Below are positions 22,073 to 32,425 of a stretch of 64,000 bases of DNA, piece after piece. This DNA is from Pararhizobium sp. YC-54 (GTDB taxonomy: Bacteria > Pseudomonadota > Alphaproteobacteria > Rhizobiales > Rhizobiaceae), in contig NZ_JAOYTH010000001.1 in the NCBI RefSeq assembly GCF_025847205.1, positions 558,001-622,000 of the forward strand, given 5' to 3'. A program made the translations under genes and the position numbers. Below the pieces are notes generated by a model. The model searched no databases, was not told the DNA's origin, and worked only from the letters and a program-made list of their open reading frames with translations. The stretch's first letter is position 1; each line of letters starts with the position of its first letter.

Positions 22073-23362
22073 ATGACAGGAAAAAGCGCAGTCGTAACCG
22101 TGGACAACAAAACGGTGGAATTGCCGGTGCGATCGGGGTCGATCGGTCCGGATGTGGTCGATATCGGCACCCTCTACAAGCAGACCGGTCAGTTCACCTA
22201 CGATCCCGGCTTCACGTCGACGGCATCTTGCGAATCCAAGATCACCTACATCGATGGCGACGAGGGTGTCCTCCTCCATCGCGGCTATCCGATCGAACAG
22301 CTGGCCGAACATGGTGACTTCCTGGAAGTCTGCTACCTGCTGCTTTACGGCGAACTGCCGACAGCAGCACAGAAGAAGGACTTCGACTATCGCGTCACGC
22401 ACCACACCATGGTGCACGAACAGATGTCGCGTTTCTTCACCGGCTTCCGCCGCGATGCCCACCCGATGGCCGTCATGTGCGGCTGTGTCGGCGCACTTTC
22501 CGCCTTCTATCACGACTCCACCGACATTACCGATCCGCACCAGCGGATGGTCGCCAGCCTGCGCATGATCGCCAAGATGCCGACGCTTGCGGCCATGGCC
22601 TACAAGTACCATATCGGCCAGCCCTTCGTTTATCCGAAGAACGACCTCGACTACGCATCGAACTTCCTGCGCATGTGCTTTGCCGTCCCTTGCGAGGAAT
22701 ACACGGTCAACCCGGTGCTTTCGCGCGCCATGGACCGCATCTTCATCCTGCATGCTGACCATGAGCAGAACGCCTCGACATCGACCGTTCGCCTGGCCGG
22801 CTCGTCGGGTGCCAATCCGTTCGCCTGTATCGCAGCCGGTATTGCCTGCCTTTGGGGTCCGGCTCACGGCGGCGCCAATGAAGCCGCGCTCAACATGCTG
22901 GCAGAAATCGGCTCGGTCGACCGCATTCCGGAATTCGTTGCCCGCGCCAAGGACAAGAACGATCCGTTCCGCCTGATGGGCTTTGGCCACCGCGTCTACA
23001 AGAACTACGATCCGCGCGCCAAGATCATGCAGAAGACGACGCATGAAGTGCTGGCCGAACTCGGTCACAAGGACGACCCGCTTCTGGAAGTGGCGATGGA
23101 ACTCGAGCGCATCGCGCTGACCGACAGCTACTTCATCGAAAAGAAGCTCTACCCGAACATCGACTTCTACTCCGGCATCACGCTGAAGGCACTCGGTTTC
23201 CCCACGACCATGTTCACCGTGCTGTTTGCACTTGCCCGCACGGTCGGCTGGATCGCCCAGTGGAACGAGATGATCGAAGATCCGGAACAGCGCATCGGCC
23301 GCCCGCGCCAGCTTTACATCGGCGAACCGGAACGCGATTACGTCCCTGTTTCCAAGCGCTAA
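22073..23362 (+). CDS. gltA: Citrate synthase
   Basis: First enzyme of the TCA cycle, joining oxaloacetate and acetyl-CoA. Type II (hexameric, NADH-sensitive class) citrate synthase of 429 residues. The N-terminal beta domain ([17 protein letters not shown]) and active-site regions [15 protein letters not shown] and [15 protein letters not shown] are intact, as is the catalytic Asp region [14 protein letters not shown] 22073 has a strong GGAGG six bases upstream; the frame opens slightly earlier. It stands alone, convergent with lpxB across a shared terminator. Confidence 0.97.
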   Translation: MTGKSAVVTVDNKTVELPVRSGSIGPDVVDIGTLYKQTGQFTYDPGFTSTASCESKITYIDGDEGVLLHRGYPIEQLAEHGDFLEVCYLLLYGELPTAAQKKDFDYRVTHHTMVHEQMSRFFTGFRRDAHPMAVMCGCVGALSAFYHDSTDITDPHQRMVASLRMIAKMPTLAAMAYKYHIGQPFVYPKNDLDYASNFLRMCFAVPCEEYTVNPVLSRAMDRIFILHADHEQNASTSTVRLAGSSGANPFACIAAGIACLWGPAHGGANEAALNMLAEIGSVDRIPEFVARAKDKNDPFRLMGFGHRVYKNYDPRAKIMQKTTHEVLAELGHKDDPLLEVAMELERIALTDSYFIEKKLYPNIDFYSGITLKALGFPTTMFTVLFALARTVGWIAQWNEMIEDPEQRIGRPRQLYIGEPERDYVPVSKR

Positions 23363-23380
23363 GACCAAGGAATACCAATC

Positions 23381-23415
23381 AAAAAAGCCCGGTCAGAAAT
23401 GGCCGGGCTTTTTCG
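23381..23415. terminator. Bidirectional terminator between gltA and lpxB
   Basis: Hairpin with arms AAAAAGCCCGGTC and GGCCGGGCTTTTT. It has a T run on the plus side and an A run that becomes T on the minus side. The lpxB stop codon lies inside it, so lpxB's last codons form part of the stem. Confidence 0.8.
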
Positions 23416-24571
23416 TATTGAGAACGTCAAGAACGGTTTGGGCTGCAGTTTCGCCGGGAGGCCTTTCCGTTGCCATCCGCTCGGCGACGGTGCGAAACCC
23501 TGCGAGCATGGCGTCACGTTCCGGCGTGGCCCCGGTCAGCCGTTCCACCCAGCGGGAAAGTGCACCCGCACGGATCGCCTCGTTCAGATATTCCGGAACA
23601 ACGGCGTAATCCGCCACGAGATTGGGAATAGCCGCCGTCCAGATCTTGATGCGCTTGTGCATCAGGCGAATGATCCAATCGGCGCTATAGGTCGAGACGA
23701 CCGGGATTCCCGCAAGAGCAAGCTCCAGGATGACAGTACCGGATGCGGCGATTGCAGCATCGGCCTTTGCGAAAGCCTGCCATTTCGCGGCGGCGCCAAC
23801 CGTGATCTCCGGCGTGATGGTCCAGGATGCCGTGATTTCCCTCACAAGCTTTTCCTGCCTTGGCACTGTCGGCAGCAGGAAGCGCATATTCGGATGACGC
23901 GCGCGCAGCTCTTCCGCCGTCCCGCCGAATGCGGGCAGAAGCCGGCTTATTTCACTCCCGCGCGACCCCGGCAAGAGCAGGCAGGTCGCGGTGTCCGTGT
24001 CTCCACGACGCTTCTCCAGCTGCCGTGCCCTAACGGCCAGGACGTTGATATCGCTTGCCAGCCGATGTCCGACATAGGTCGTCGGCGGCCCCCCAAGCTG
24101 CTGCATAACCTCCGGCTCGAACGGAAGCACAGCCAAGACATGATCGACATAGGGGCGCATCCTGACGGCGCGCTCCGGCTTCCACGCCCAGACGCTCGGG
24201 CAGACATAGTTGACGATCGGCAGATCCGGCAGGGCCTTGCGAACGATCCGCGCAACCCGGTGGGTGAAATCCGGGCTGTCGATGATGACGAGAATATCGG
24301 GTTTGGCCGCAATGATCGCCTTGGCCGTCTGGCGGATGCGCAGGATGAGCTTCGGCAATCTGGCAAGGACCTGCGATATCCCCATGATCGAAAGCTCGGA
24401 ATAGTCGAAAAGGGATTTCAGCCCTTCGGCCTCCAACCCCTCGCCGCCGACGCCAACCAGAGAGAGATTGCCCTTGACCAGAGGACGCAGCGATTTGACG
24501 AGATCGGCCCCAAGCAGGTCACCGGAGACTTCCCCGGCGACAACAGCCAGCGTGAGGCCGTTCGCGCTCAT
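23393..24571 (-). CDS. lpxB: Lipid-A-disaccharide synthase
   Basis: Glycosyltransferase (GT19) that joins UDP-2,3-diacylglucosamine and lipid X to form the lipid A disaccharide at the inner membrane. Family motifs include VAGEVSGDLLGADL at the N-terminus, SIMGISQVL, NYVCPSVWAWKP, LPFEPEVMQ and YVGHRL. Length 392 is normal. ATG 24571 overlaps the lpxI stop by four bases, so translation is coupled. It is the last gene of the lpx cluster and its 3' end lies within a terminator. Confidence 0.96.
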   Translation of the reverse strand: MSANGLTLAVVAGEVSGDLLGADLVKSLRPLVKGNLSLVGVGGEGLEAEGLKSLFDYSELSIMGISQVLARLPKLILRIRQTAKAIIAAKPDILVIIDSPDFTHRVARIVRKALPDLPIVNYVCPSVWAWKPERAVRMRPYVDHVLAVLPFEPEVMQQLGGPPTTYVGHRLASDINVLAVRARQLEKRRGDTDTATCLLLPGSRGSEISRLLPAFGGTAEELRARHPNMRFLLPTVPRQEKLVREITASWTITPEITVGAAAKWQAFAKADAAIAASGTVILELALAGIPVVSTYSADWIIRLMHKRIKIWTAAIPNLVADYAVVPEYLNEAIRAGALSRWVERLTGATPERDAMLAGFRTVAERMATERPPGETAAQTVLDVLNTKKPGHF

Positions 24572-25449
24572 TGCCCGCCTCGCAGCAGCGCACGATCGAT
24601 GCCCGTGACGAAGAGACCGGCCTCGTTGGCCAGCGCAATCATTTCTTCGCGGTCGAGCACCAGTGCGCGGCCGGCTTCAACCGCGATGCCGGCAAGCCCG
24701 GCTGCCTGCGCACCCTTGATCGTCGATGGCCCGATCGAGGGAAGATCGGCACGCAAATCCTGCTGCGGCTTGCAGAGCTTGACAAGCACGCCGCGGCGGC
24801 GGCTGGAAATGCGCCCATCGGCCTTTAGCCTTGCCACACGATCAAGCATCGCATCCGTGCCCTCCGGCCCCTCGAGGGCAACGACCCGCCCCCCGACAGC
24901 GACGGCACCCTGACCGACGTCCAGATGGCCAAGTGCGATGGCAGCCGCTTCGGCAACTTCGATATCCGCCTGATCCTCCGCTCCCGGCGTGCGGACGCCC
25001 AAGGTGCCGATATCGGCCAGAAGTTCCGGCACGATCTCCTGCACGCCGATCACCCGTGCGCCGTTGGTTTCGATGAGCTCGATCGCCATTTTCAACACCG
25101 CGTCGTCGCCGCCGGACAAAAGCGTGCGCAGAACGCTCGGGACCTTCACCAGGCTTTTCAGGGTCGGCTTGATGTCGCGCCAGTCCGGACGGCGGCGCAC
25201 GGCACCCGACATGACCACCCGGCCGATGCCCGCCTCACGGAAAACGCCGCTGATGGCCTTGAAATTGCCGATCCCCAGTGTCGTGTGGTCAAAGGCCGAC
25301 CAGTCGCGATCCGTTTCGTTGGCAAGCGCGATGATGAACGGATTTTCGCCATGTGTCCGTGCAGCTTGCGCGACATGCAACGGCAGCAAGCCGCCGCCGG
25401 CGATGATCGCCAGCCGGTCTTTGATCTCTGGCCGGCTGCGCACGCTCAT
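24568..25449 (-). CDS. lpxI: UDP-2,3-diacylglucosamine pyrophosphatase LpxI
   Basis: Cleaves UDP-2,3-diacylglucosamine to lipid X and UMP, replacing LpxH in most alphaproteobacteria (DUF1009 family). Features are the N-terminal LAIIAGGGLLPLHVAQAA and the C-terminal domain with GRISSRRRGVLVKLCKPQQD, LPSIGPSTI and GLAGIAVEAGRALVLDREEM. ATG 25449 gives 293 residues, starts five bases after the lpxA stop and has GAGG upstream. The frame opens further upstream but would overlap lpxA. Its place between lpxA and lpxB fits. Confidence 0.95.
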   Translation of the reverse strand: MSVRSRPEIKDRLAIIAGGGLLPLHVAQAARTHGENPFIIALANETDRDWSAFDHTTLGIGNFKAISGVFREAGIGRVVMSGAVRRRPDWRDIKPTLKSLVKVPSVLRTLLSGGDDAVLKMAIELIETNGARVIGVQEIVPELLADIGTLGVRTPGAEDQADIEVAEAAAIALGHLDVGQGAVAVGGRVVALEGPEGTDAMLDRVARLKADGRISSRRRGVLVKLCKPQQDLRADLPSIGPSTIKGAQAAGLAGIAVEAGRALVLDREEMIALANEAGLFVTGIDRALLRGGQ

Positions 25450-25454
25450 CTGCC

Positions 25455-26267
25455 TCAGCCCCTGCTGCCCCGCTTCGGTGACGACAGCGCGCGGTCGCTT
25501 TCGGCTGCGATGAAATCGATAATCTCCAGCGCCGGTGGGCAATCGGCATAGTCAGCGCGGATTGCAGCGGCATTGGCGCGGATCGATTCCGGACCTTCGA
25601 AAATCTGCTTGTAGGCGCGCCGCACGGCATGGATGACCGGCTTCTCGATGCCGGAGCGGCTCATGCCGACAACGTTCAGACCGCCCAGCAGACCGGGATT
25701 GCCATTGATCATGCCATAGGGGATGACGTCATAGGCAACAGCCGATAGCCCGCCGACGAAGGCGTGGCGCCCGATACGCGTAAACTGGTGAACAGCCGAA
25801 CCTCCGCCGAGGATCGCGCGGTCACCGACAGTGACATGGCCTGCCAGCATCACATTGTTGGATAAAATGATGTTGTTGCCGAGCCTGCAATCATGGGCGA
25901 CATGCGAGTAGGCAAGGAACAGGTTGTTGTCTCCGACGACGGTCGCGCCGCCATGCTCGACGGTGCCGGTATTCATCGTCACGCCTTCGCGGATGGTGCA
26001 GTTTTCACCGATCACCAAGGTCGTGTCGACGGCGCTGTGATGGACGCTCTGCGAATCGCCACCGATCACGGCAGACGGGAAAATCTTCGAGCCCTTGCCG
26101 ACCGTCGTGCGTCCAAGCACCACCACGTGGCTGATCAGTTCGACATTGTCTGCGAGCGTCACCTTCGGGCCGACGTGACAGAACGGTCCGACAACGACGT
26201 TGTCGCCGATCACCGCTCCGTCTTCGATAACCGAGAGCGGATGGATCTTCGCAGTGGAGGCAATCAT
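25455..26267 (-). CDS. lpxA: UDP-N-acetylglucosamine acyltransferase
   Basis: First step of lipid A synthesis: transfers a 3-hydroxyacyl chain from ACP to the 3-OH of UDP-GlcNAc. It has a left-handed beta-helix of hexapeptide repeats (about residues 5-190) and a C-terminal helical domain. The catalytic region AYSHVAHDC places His122 and His125 exactly as in E. coli LpxA, and the family motif GDSQS is present. Length 270. It starts two bases past the fabZ stop. Confidence 0.97.
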   Translation of the reverse strand: MIASTAKIHPLSVIEDGAVIGDNVVVGPFCHVGPKVTLADNVELISHVVVLGRTTVGKGSKIFPSAVIGGDSQSVHHSAVDTTLVIGENCTIREGVTMNTGTVEHGGATVVGDNNLFLAYSHVAHDCRLGNNIILSNNVMLAGHVTVGDRAILGGGSAVHQFTRIGRHAFVGGLSAVAYDVIPYGMINGNPGLLGGLNVVGMSRSGIEKPVIHAVRRAYKQIFEGPESIRANAAAIRADYADCPPALEIIDFIAAESDRALSSPKRGSRG

Positions 26268-26269
26268 GT

Positions 26270-26737
26270 TCAGGCGTCTTCCTTGCTGATAATCATCGCG
26301 CCGATATCAGCTTCCGCGACAAGTTGCCCGTCAACTTTTGCATCACAATGAAATTTCCAGATATTGCCGCGCTGTTTCTGCTTGACGACATGGAACTCGA
26401 CCCGGTCACCTGGAACGACCGGCTTGCGGAAGCGGGCATTGTCGATGGTCATGAAATAAACGAGGTTGCTGCCGTCTCCGGTCTTGCGGGCGCAGATCGC
26501 GCCGGCCGTCTGGGCCATGCCTTCGACCAACAGAACACCCGGCATGATCGGCTGCTCAGGAAAATGCCCGGTAAAATGCGGCTCGTTGGCCGTGACGTTC
26601 TTGATACCGATCGCCGAATTGTCGCCGTCGATCTCGATGATCCGGTCGATCAGCAGAAACGGATAGCGATGGGGAAGAAGCTTCAAAATTTCCCGAATAT
26701 CGGCCGTACCGAGAACGGTTGTTGCTGCTTCACTCAT
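26270..26737 (-). CDS. fabZ: 3-hydroxyacyl-ACP dehydratase FabZ
   Basis: Hot-dog fold dehydratase of fatty acid elongation. The catalytic pair is visible as His58 in [14 protein letters not shown] and Glu72 in LLVEGMAQ. Length 155 is standard. It lies between lpxD and lpxA, the classic arrangement that balances hydroxyacyl-ACP use between phospholipids and lipid A. Its start overlaps the end of lpxD by eight bases. Confidence 0.96.
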   Translation of the reverse strand: MSEAATTVLGTADIREILKLLPHRYPFLLIDRIIEIDGDNSAIGIKNVTANEPHFTGHFPEQPIMPGVLLVEGMAQTAGAICARKTGDGSNLVYFMTIDNARFRKPVVPGDRVEFHVVKQKQRGNIWKFHCDAKVDGQLVAEADIGAMIISKEDA

Positions 26738-27797
26738 CTTTGCCTCCCGATTTCTTTTGTCTGTTGTGGGCCCGTGCCGTTATTTCCGCGACGTCGCGCA
26801 GGAAATCGCGCATCGGACGAGCCGGAATGCCGCCATAGCGTTCACCGGCCGGTACATCCGAAGCCACACCGCTCATGGCCGCAATCTGCGCCCTGTCACC
26901 AATAGTGATATGCCCGTTGATCGCGCCAGCGCCGCCGATCATCACGCCGTCGCCAATGCGTGTGCTGCCGGCGATACCGACTTGCGCCGCAATACCGCAG
27001 TGACGGCCGATACGAACATTGTGGCCTACCTGGACGAGATTATCGATCTTCGTCCCTTCGCCGACCACCGTGTCGTCCATCGCACCGCGGTCAACCGTCG
27101 TGCCAGCACCGATCTCGACCCTGTCCTGCAGGATGACGCGGCCAATCTGGACGATCTTGATCATGCCACCCTTGGGCCCTGGCGCATTGCCGAAGCCATC
27201 CTGGCCGATCCTTGCGCCGGGGTGAATGATAACCTCGTTGCCGACGAGCGCGTACAGTACGCTGGCTCCGGCCGAAATCGTGCAATCCCGGCCGATGCGG
27301 ACACCTTGACCGACGACGGCGCCGGCGGAGATGCGCGTACCCGAACCGATATGTGCACCGGCGCCGACGACCGCCGTCGCCTCGATATCGACATTGTCTT
27401 CAATCTGAGCAGTGGGATCGACGAAGGCAGCCGGAGAGATGCCGCCTGGCCCTGACAGGTTTTGCTGAGGGCGCAGCGCTTGCGGATGCAGGATTGCACC
27501 GGCCAGAGCAAAAGCTGTGTGGGGGTAGCGCGTCAAAAGCACAGGGATATGCGCCGGCACGATTGCGGCAATCGTAGTGTCGCAAATGATCGCGGCCGCT
27601 TTCGACGTCGTAAATTCGTCGCGAAAGCGCCGCTGCATCATGTAACAGACGTCGGACTCGCCAGCCCGATAGGTTGGCGCCACAGACCGGATAACCCGGT
27701 CGCCCAATTCCGGCGCCTGTAATACCGCACCGATCTGATCCGCCAGATCGCTCAGGCGGATCCCATCATGTGGCGGGAAGAACCAGTTGTTTTCCAT
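26730..27797 (-). CDS. lpxD: UDP-3-O-acylglucosamine N-acyltransferase
   Basis: Third step of lipid A synthesis: adds an N-linked hydroxyacyl chain to UDP-3-O-acyl-glucosamine. It has an N-terminal uridine-binding domain (about residues 1-105) and a long hexapeptide-repeat beta-helix with [20 protein letters not shown] and [12 protein letters not shown] holding the active-site His. The C-terminus has the [14 protein letters not shown] motif. ATG 27797 gives 355 residues. The gene follows bamA after 48 bases. Confidence 0.96.
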   Translation of the reverse strand: MENNWFFPPHDGIRLSDLADQIGAVLQAPELGDRVIRSVAPTYRAGESDVCYMMQRRFRDEFTTSKAAAIICDTTIAAIVPAHIPVLLTRYPHTAFALAGAILHPQALRPQQNLSGPGGISPAAFVDPTAQIEDNVDIEATAVVGAGAHIGSGTRISAGAVVGQGVRIGRDCTISAGASVLYALVGNEVIIHPGARIGQDGFGNAPGPKGGMIKIVQIGRVILQDRVEIGAGTTVDRGAMDDTVVGEGTKIDNLVQVGHNVRIGRHCGIAAQVGIAGSTRIGDGVMIGGAGAINGHITIGDRAQIAAMSGVASDVPAGERYGGIPARPMRDFLRDVAEITARAHNRQKKSGGKDE

Positions 27798-27845
27798 GAC
27801 CAATACTCCAGAACAGTTTTGGCAGGCAGTTCTGGACTGCAAGGA

Positions 27846-30179
27846 TCAGAAGGACGACGAGATACCGAACTTGAGGTTCTGAACCCGGTCGAAATCTTCC
27901 TTGGCGATCGGGAACGCGTAGTCAACACGCAGCGGACCAAAGGGCGATGCCCAGATCAGACCCAGACCAACCGACGCGCGCAGCGAGCTGTTGGTACCTT
28001 CGATCCGATCGTCAGCCGTCGTATCGACGTCATTGCCATACAGCGTACCTGCATCTGCAAAGATTGCACCGCGGAAACCGGCATCGCGCGACACGAACGG
28101 CAGCGGGAACGTCGCTTCGGCAGAGGCGGTAAAGTAGGTCGTACCGCCAATGGAGTCGCCATACTTTCCGCTTCGCGGACCGACGCCGTTACGCTCGAAA
28201 CCGCGAATATCGTTCTGGCCCAACTGGAACTGGTCGAAGACTTCCATCTTGCCGCCCGTGTTGAACACGTGGCCGGCACTACCGGCAAGCGATGCAATGA
28301 TGTCGGCATCGTCATTCACGGTATAGTACCACTTGGCCTTACCGGTCAGCTTGTAGAAATCAGAGGTGCCGCCAAGACCGGCATATTCCTGCGTTGCCGA
28401 AGCAAGAATGCCTTCATGCGGCAAGGTCGAATCGTCAAGCGAATTGTAGGTCAGCGTCTGCGAGATCGATGAGCGCGTCCAAGGCGAACCGTTGACCGCG
28501 CGGTCATAGGGGCTGGAAAGATCAGCGGTATCGCCGCTGTAATCCATCTGCGTCAGGTTGTAACGGAACGTCGTCGACACCCTTTCGGTGATCGGCGCGG
28601 TTACACGCAGGCTGAAGCCCTCGTCTTCATAGCTGTAGTTGTCGTCATCATAGTCGTTTTCGTTCTTGAAGATATCGAAGCCGGCGGCCAGACGATAACC
28701 GAGGAAATAGGGTTCGGTGAACGAAACGTTATAGGTACGGCTGTCCTCACCGCGACCTGCGGCAAGACGGATGTACTGACCACGGCCGAGGAAGTTCTTT
28801 TCCTCGATCGAGGCTTCCAACAGGAAGCCACCGCCGCTACCGGCCGAATAGCCGGCACCAATACCGAACGAACCGGTCGACTGATCCTGCACATCGACGA
28901 TCACGACGACGCGATCGGAAGCACTACCAGGCTGGGTCGAGATGTTGACGGTGGAGAAGTAACCGAGGGCGTCCAGGCGGCGCTTGGCCGTCGTGATCAT
29001 TTCCTGGTTGAACGCATCGCCTTCGCTCATGTCGAATTCGCGACGGATGACATAGTCACGCGTGCGCGTGTTGCCACGGATTTCGATGCGCTCGATATAG
29101 GCGCGCTCGCCCTGATCGACGAGATAATCGACAGCGATCGTGCGATTGCCGAAATCGCGGTTGCCGCGCGGCGTCACGCGAGCGAACGGATAGCCCTGCG
29201 ACGCGACACGCTTGGAAATCGCGGAAATGCTGTCCTGAACGTCCTTTGCCTTGTAGATCGAACCTTCGGAGGTCTGCACGAGACCCTTCAGTTCCTCGGC
29301 ATCCACGCCTTCCACGGTCGATTCGACATTGACCGTTCCGAAATCGTAGCGCTCACCTTCTTCGACGGTGATCGTTACCGTGTACTCGTTGGTGGCCTCA
29401 TCCAGCACTGCATCCGAGGACACGACGCGGAAGTCGGCATAGCCGCGATTGTAGTAGAACTGGCGCAGCAGTTCTTCATCAGCATGCAGCTTGTCGGCGT
29501 TGTAAACGTCCTTGCGGTTCAGGAAGGAGAAGATCCCCGATTCCTTCGTCGAGATCACGGCCTCGAGACGGCCGTTGCTATAGGCATTGTTGCCGACAAA
29601 ATTGATCGCGGTGATCTTGGTGCGGTCACCTTCGTTGATGACGAAGGCCAGATTGACGCGGCCTTCGGCGATCGGAACGACCTGCGTCGTTACCGTCACA
29701 TCTTCGCGGCCGATACCGGCATAGGCATCCTTGATGGCCTGAATATCGGATTCGGCAGTCGCTTCACTGTAAGGACCGAGCGAACGCGTGCGCACGACAG
29801 CCTGCAGCTTGTCGTCCTTGATCTTGCGGTTGCCGTTGAAGACAACCTGGTTGACGAGCTGGTTCTCGCTCACGGTGACGACGAGCGTGCCACCGGAGAC
29901 ATTGATGCTGACATCGGAGAAGTAGCCCGTGGAATAAAGACGCTTTACGGAAGAATCGATATCGCCATTGCTGAAGCTTTTGCCGGGAACGATCGTGATG
30001 TTTGCACGGACCGTCTCGGGGCTGACGCGCGTAGCGCCGCGAACTTCGACACGGTTGATCGTTGCAGCTTCAGCGACAGTTGCACTTGCAAGCGTTACGA
30101 TGCCAGTCCCCGTTGCGACCATACTTGCAGACAGCGCAACCGCCGACACCGCGTTCAAAAATCTTGAACCAGCTTTCAT
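27846..30179 (-). CDS. bamA: Outer membrane protein assembly factor BamA
   Basis: Omp85-family core of the BAM complex that folds beta-barrels into the outer membrane. The 777-residue protein has a signal peptide ending AEA. Five POTRA domains span about residues 38-365, starting INRVEVRGATRVSPETVR, and a 16-strand barrel spans about 400-777. Barrel landmarks are the QFQLGQNDIRGFERNGVGPR loop and a C-terminal Phe (FGISSSF). It sits between rseP and lpxD as in most proteobacteria, so barrel assembly and lipid A synthesis are transcribed together. Confidence 0.97.
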   Translation of the reverse strand: MKAGSRFLNAVSAVALSASMVATGTGIVTLASATVAEAATINRVEVRGATRVSPETVRANITIVPGKSFSNGDIDSSVKRLYSTGYFSDVSINVSGGTLVVTVSENQLVNQVVFNGNRKIKDDKLQAVVRTRSLGPYSEATAESDIQAIKDAYAGIGREDVTVTTQVVPIAEGRVNLAFVINEGDRTKITAINFVGNNAYSNGRLEAVISTKESGIFSFLNRKDVYNADKLHADEELLRQFYYNRGYADFRVVSSDAVLDEATNEYTVTITVEEGERYDFGTVNVESTVEGVDAEELKGLVQTSEGSIYKAKDVQDSISAISKRVASQGYPFARVTPRGNRDFGNRTIAVDYLVDQGERAYIERIEIRGNTRTRDYVIRREFDMSEGDAFNQEMITTAKRRLDALGYFSTVNISTQPGSASDRVVVIVDVQDQSTGSFGIGAGYSAGSGGGFLLEASIEEKNFLGRGQYIRLAAGRGEDSRTYNVSFTEPYFLGYRLAAGFDIFKNENDYDDDNYSYEDEGFSLRVTAPITERVSTTFRYNLTQMDYSGDTADLSSPYDRAVNGSPWTRSSISQTLTYNSLDDSTLPHEGILASATQEYAGLGGTSDFYKLTGKAKWYYTVNDDADIIASLAGSAGHVFNTGGKMEVFDQFQLGQNDIRGFERNGVGPRSGKYGDSIGGTTYFTASAEATFPLPFVSRDAGFRGAIFADAGTLYGNDVDTTADDRIEGTNSSLRASVGLGLIWASPFGPLRVDYAFPIAKEDFDRVQNLKFGISSSF

Positions 30180-30427
30180 AAATCTTACCTTCTTCCCAAT
30201 GCCCCGCAGCGAACTCGTACCGACTCCGGTCAGGTTGCCGTTTTAACCGCTTTTCCTATACAAGCAAGCCAGCTCGTTAATTTCTGTTTACTTCAATTGA
30301 AACCGTGTCCTAACGGCCACTACAGAGTTGCTTTATCGTAAACAATTCCTTTCGATCAACTCGTTGAATTTTCAACAAAGCCGACCGCCCCTCCTGTGCC
30401 TGCAACACCGCCGCAGACCTCAAATAC

Positions 30428-31561
30428 CTAGCCCAAAAGCAAACTTATGTCGTTCCATGTGGCAAACACCATCAGCATCAGCACCATGGCAAAACCGATC
30501 CGGAACGCGACATCCTGTGTGCGCGGTCCCACCGGTTGTCCGCGAACGGCCTCCACCGCATAAAACATCAAATGCCCGCCATCAAGTACGGGAACCGGCA
30601 TTAGATTGAGAAGTCCAATGGAAACTGACAGAACTGCCGCCAGTTGCAAAACGGCGGCGACGCCGATCGTCGCCATCTGGCCGGAAGCCTGGGCGACACG
30701 GATAGGGCCACCCAGTTGGTCGGCCTTCATCCGGCCGGTCACAAGGTTGGCGAGATAGTTGAATGTACCGGTCACGATGTGCCAGCTTTCGACGGCACCC
30801 TGCCCCACGGCTTCCATCGGACCATACGCCTCCAGACGGAAATTGCCGGTTTCCTGGTTTGTCAGGATGCCGATGATGCCGAGTTCAATCTTGTTGCCGA
30901 ACTGGTCGGTGATTTCGGTGCGCTGGGGCACCATCGGCAGATCCAGCAATTCACCCTTGCGCTTGATCTGGATGGTGATCGGTGTTTCCGGACGGATACT
31001 CACGTAACGGCGGACATCGTCAAAGGTGGAAACGTGCGTGCCGTCGATCGACACGAGCAGATCGCCCGGCAAAACGCCCGCCTTGGCGGCAGCGCTGTTT
31101 TCCTTGACTTCGGCGACGACCGGATCGGCGACCGGCTTGCCATAGATTGAAAAAAGCACGGCGAAGATCGCAATGGCCAGGATGAAATTGGCAATCGGCC
31201 CGGCAGCGACGGTGGCAGCGCGTTTCCACAGCTTGGCACCCAGGAAGGTACGATCCCGGTCCTCCGCGGAATATTGCTCAAGGCGACTGTAATCCGGAAC
31301 ACTCGCAGCATCCTCGTCGCCGAAGAATTTGACGTACCCGCCGAGAGGAACGGCACAGACCTTCCAGCGCGTCCCGTGTTTGTCGGTATAGCCGAGCAAT
31401 TCCGGACCGAAGCCGACGGAAAAGGCGAGAATGCGGATACCGGACCAGCGGCCAACCAGGTAGTGGCCCATCTCATGCACGAAGACGATCAGCGTCAGAA
31501 CCGCCAAAAACGGCACGATATAGCCGAGAATGAAGTGAAGCATATCGGCCAGGTAAGCCAT
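30428..31561 (-). CDS. rseP: Site-2 protease RseP (M50 family)
   Basis: Inner membrane zinc metalloprotease that cleaves transmembrane substrates such as anti-sigma factors. The zinc site HEMGH is at residues 29-33 in the first helix. A PDZ domain occupies about residues 130-205 (AGVLPGDLLVSIDG). The third zinc ligand motif LNLMPVPVLDGGH lies in a C-terminal helix. Length 377 is normal. It is encoded between cdsA and bamA. Confidence 0.95.
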   Translation of the reverse strand: MAYLADMLHFILGYIVPFLAVLTLIVFVHEMGHYLVGRWSGIRILAFSVGFGPELLGYTDKHGTRWKVCAVPLGGYVKFFGDEDAASVPDYSRLEQYSAEDRDRTFLGAKLWKRAATVAAGPIANFILAIAIFAVLFSIYGKPVADPVVAEVKENSAAAKAGVLPGDLLVSIDGTHVSTFDDVRRYVSIRPETPITIQIKRKGELLDLPMVPQRTEITDQFGNKIELGIIGILTNQETGNFRLEAYGPMEAVGQGAVESWHIVTGTFNYLANLVTGRMKADQLGGPIRVAQASGQMATIGVAAVLQLAAVLSVSIGLLNLMPVPVLDGGHLMFYAVEAVRGQPVGPRTQDVAFRIGFAMVLMLMVFATWNDISLLLG

Positions 31562-31591
31562 GTGGTTCCTCGATCAGGTATGCGGCGCCCT

Positions 31592-32425
31592 TTACGGCGC
31601 CAGCAGGATTGCCCCCAGGGGCACATTCTGTCCACCGGTGGACACGACTTGTATCAAAGCTATCAGAAGCGCGGCAAAACAGGCAAAAACAAGTCCATCG
31701 ACCCGGTCCATGACGCCGCCATGGCCCGGAATAAGCTTGCTCGAATCCTTCACGCCAAACCGGCGCTTGATATAGGATTCGAACAGGTCACCGATCTGGC
31801 TGGATACGGACAGCGCCAGCGCCAGGAGCGGAATGCGCGCATCGTTCAGCGAAAAATAACTCATGAAGACAGCAACGCCCGCGATGACACCGCAAACCGC
31901 GCCGCCGATCGCACCGGACCAGGTTTTTCCGGGCGAGATGCGTGGCGCCAGCTTCGGGCCGCCGATCGCCCTGCCGGTGAAATAGGCAAGGATATCGGTC
32001 GCCCAAACCACGGCGAAGATGAAGATCATGGCGATCAGGCCGATATCGCCGTCGCCACGGATGGCCGAGAGTGAAATGCCCGTCAGGCCGGCATAGACGA
32101 TGCCGCCCGGCAGCCACCAGCTGCCGCCTCGCAAAAACACCCATAGAGCGGAGATGGCCGCAAAGCCTGCCAGAACGAGCAGGGTGACATGGGCACCGTC
32201 AAACAGGATGAGAGCGGAAATCACCGCCTGCGCCAGCCAGCCGAAAGCGTTGCCCTGGAAATCGCGCTCGGCAAGCCGGGTGATCGTCGACCATTCGTAG
32301 TAGACGAGTACGGCAATGGCCACGGACAGAAGCTCGAATACGGTCCCGCCGGCCCAGGTCGCACCCAGGGTGACTACGGCAAGCACGATGCCGGAGATGA
32401 TGCGCAGTCGCAATTCGCTCTGCAT
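31592..32425 (-). CDS. cdsA: Phosphatidate cytidylyltransferase
   Basis: Makes CDP-diacylglycerol from phosphatidate and CTP, the branch point of phospholipid synthesis. This polytopic membrane protein of 277 residues has about seven to eight helices. The CDP-DAG synthase signature is complete near the C-terminus: SQIGDLFESYIKRRFGVKDSS followed by LIPGHGGVMDRVDGL. ATG 32425 shares one base with the uppS stop (TGATG), so translation is coupled. The open frame runs back into uppS without meaning. Confidence 0.95.
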   Translation of the reverse strand: MQSELRLRIISGIVLAVVTLGATWAGGTVFELLSVAIAVLVYYEWSTITRLAERDFQGNAFGWLAQAVISALILFDGAHVTLLVLAGFAAISALWVFLRGGSWWLPGGIVYAGLTGISLSAIRGDGDIGLIAMIFIFAVVWATDILAYFTGRAIGGPKLAPRISPGKTWSGAIGGAVCGVIAGVAVFMSYFSLNDARIPLLALALSVSSQIGDLFESYIKRRFGVKDSSKLIPGHGGVMDRVDGLVFACFAALLIALIQVVSTGGQNVPLGAILLAP

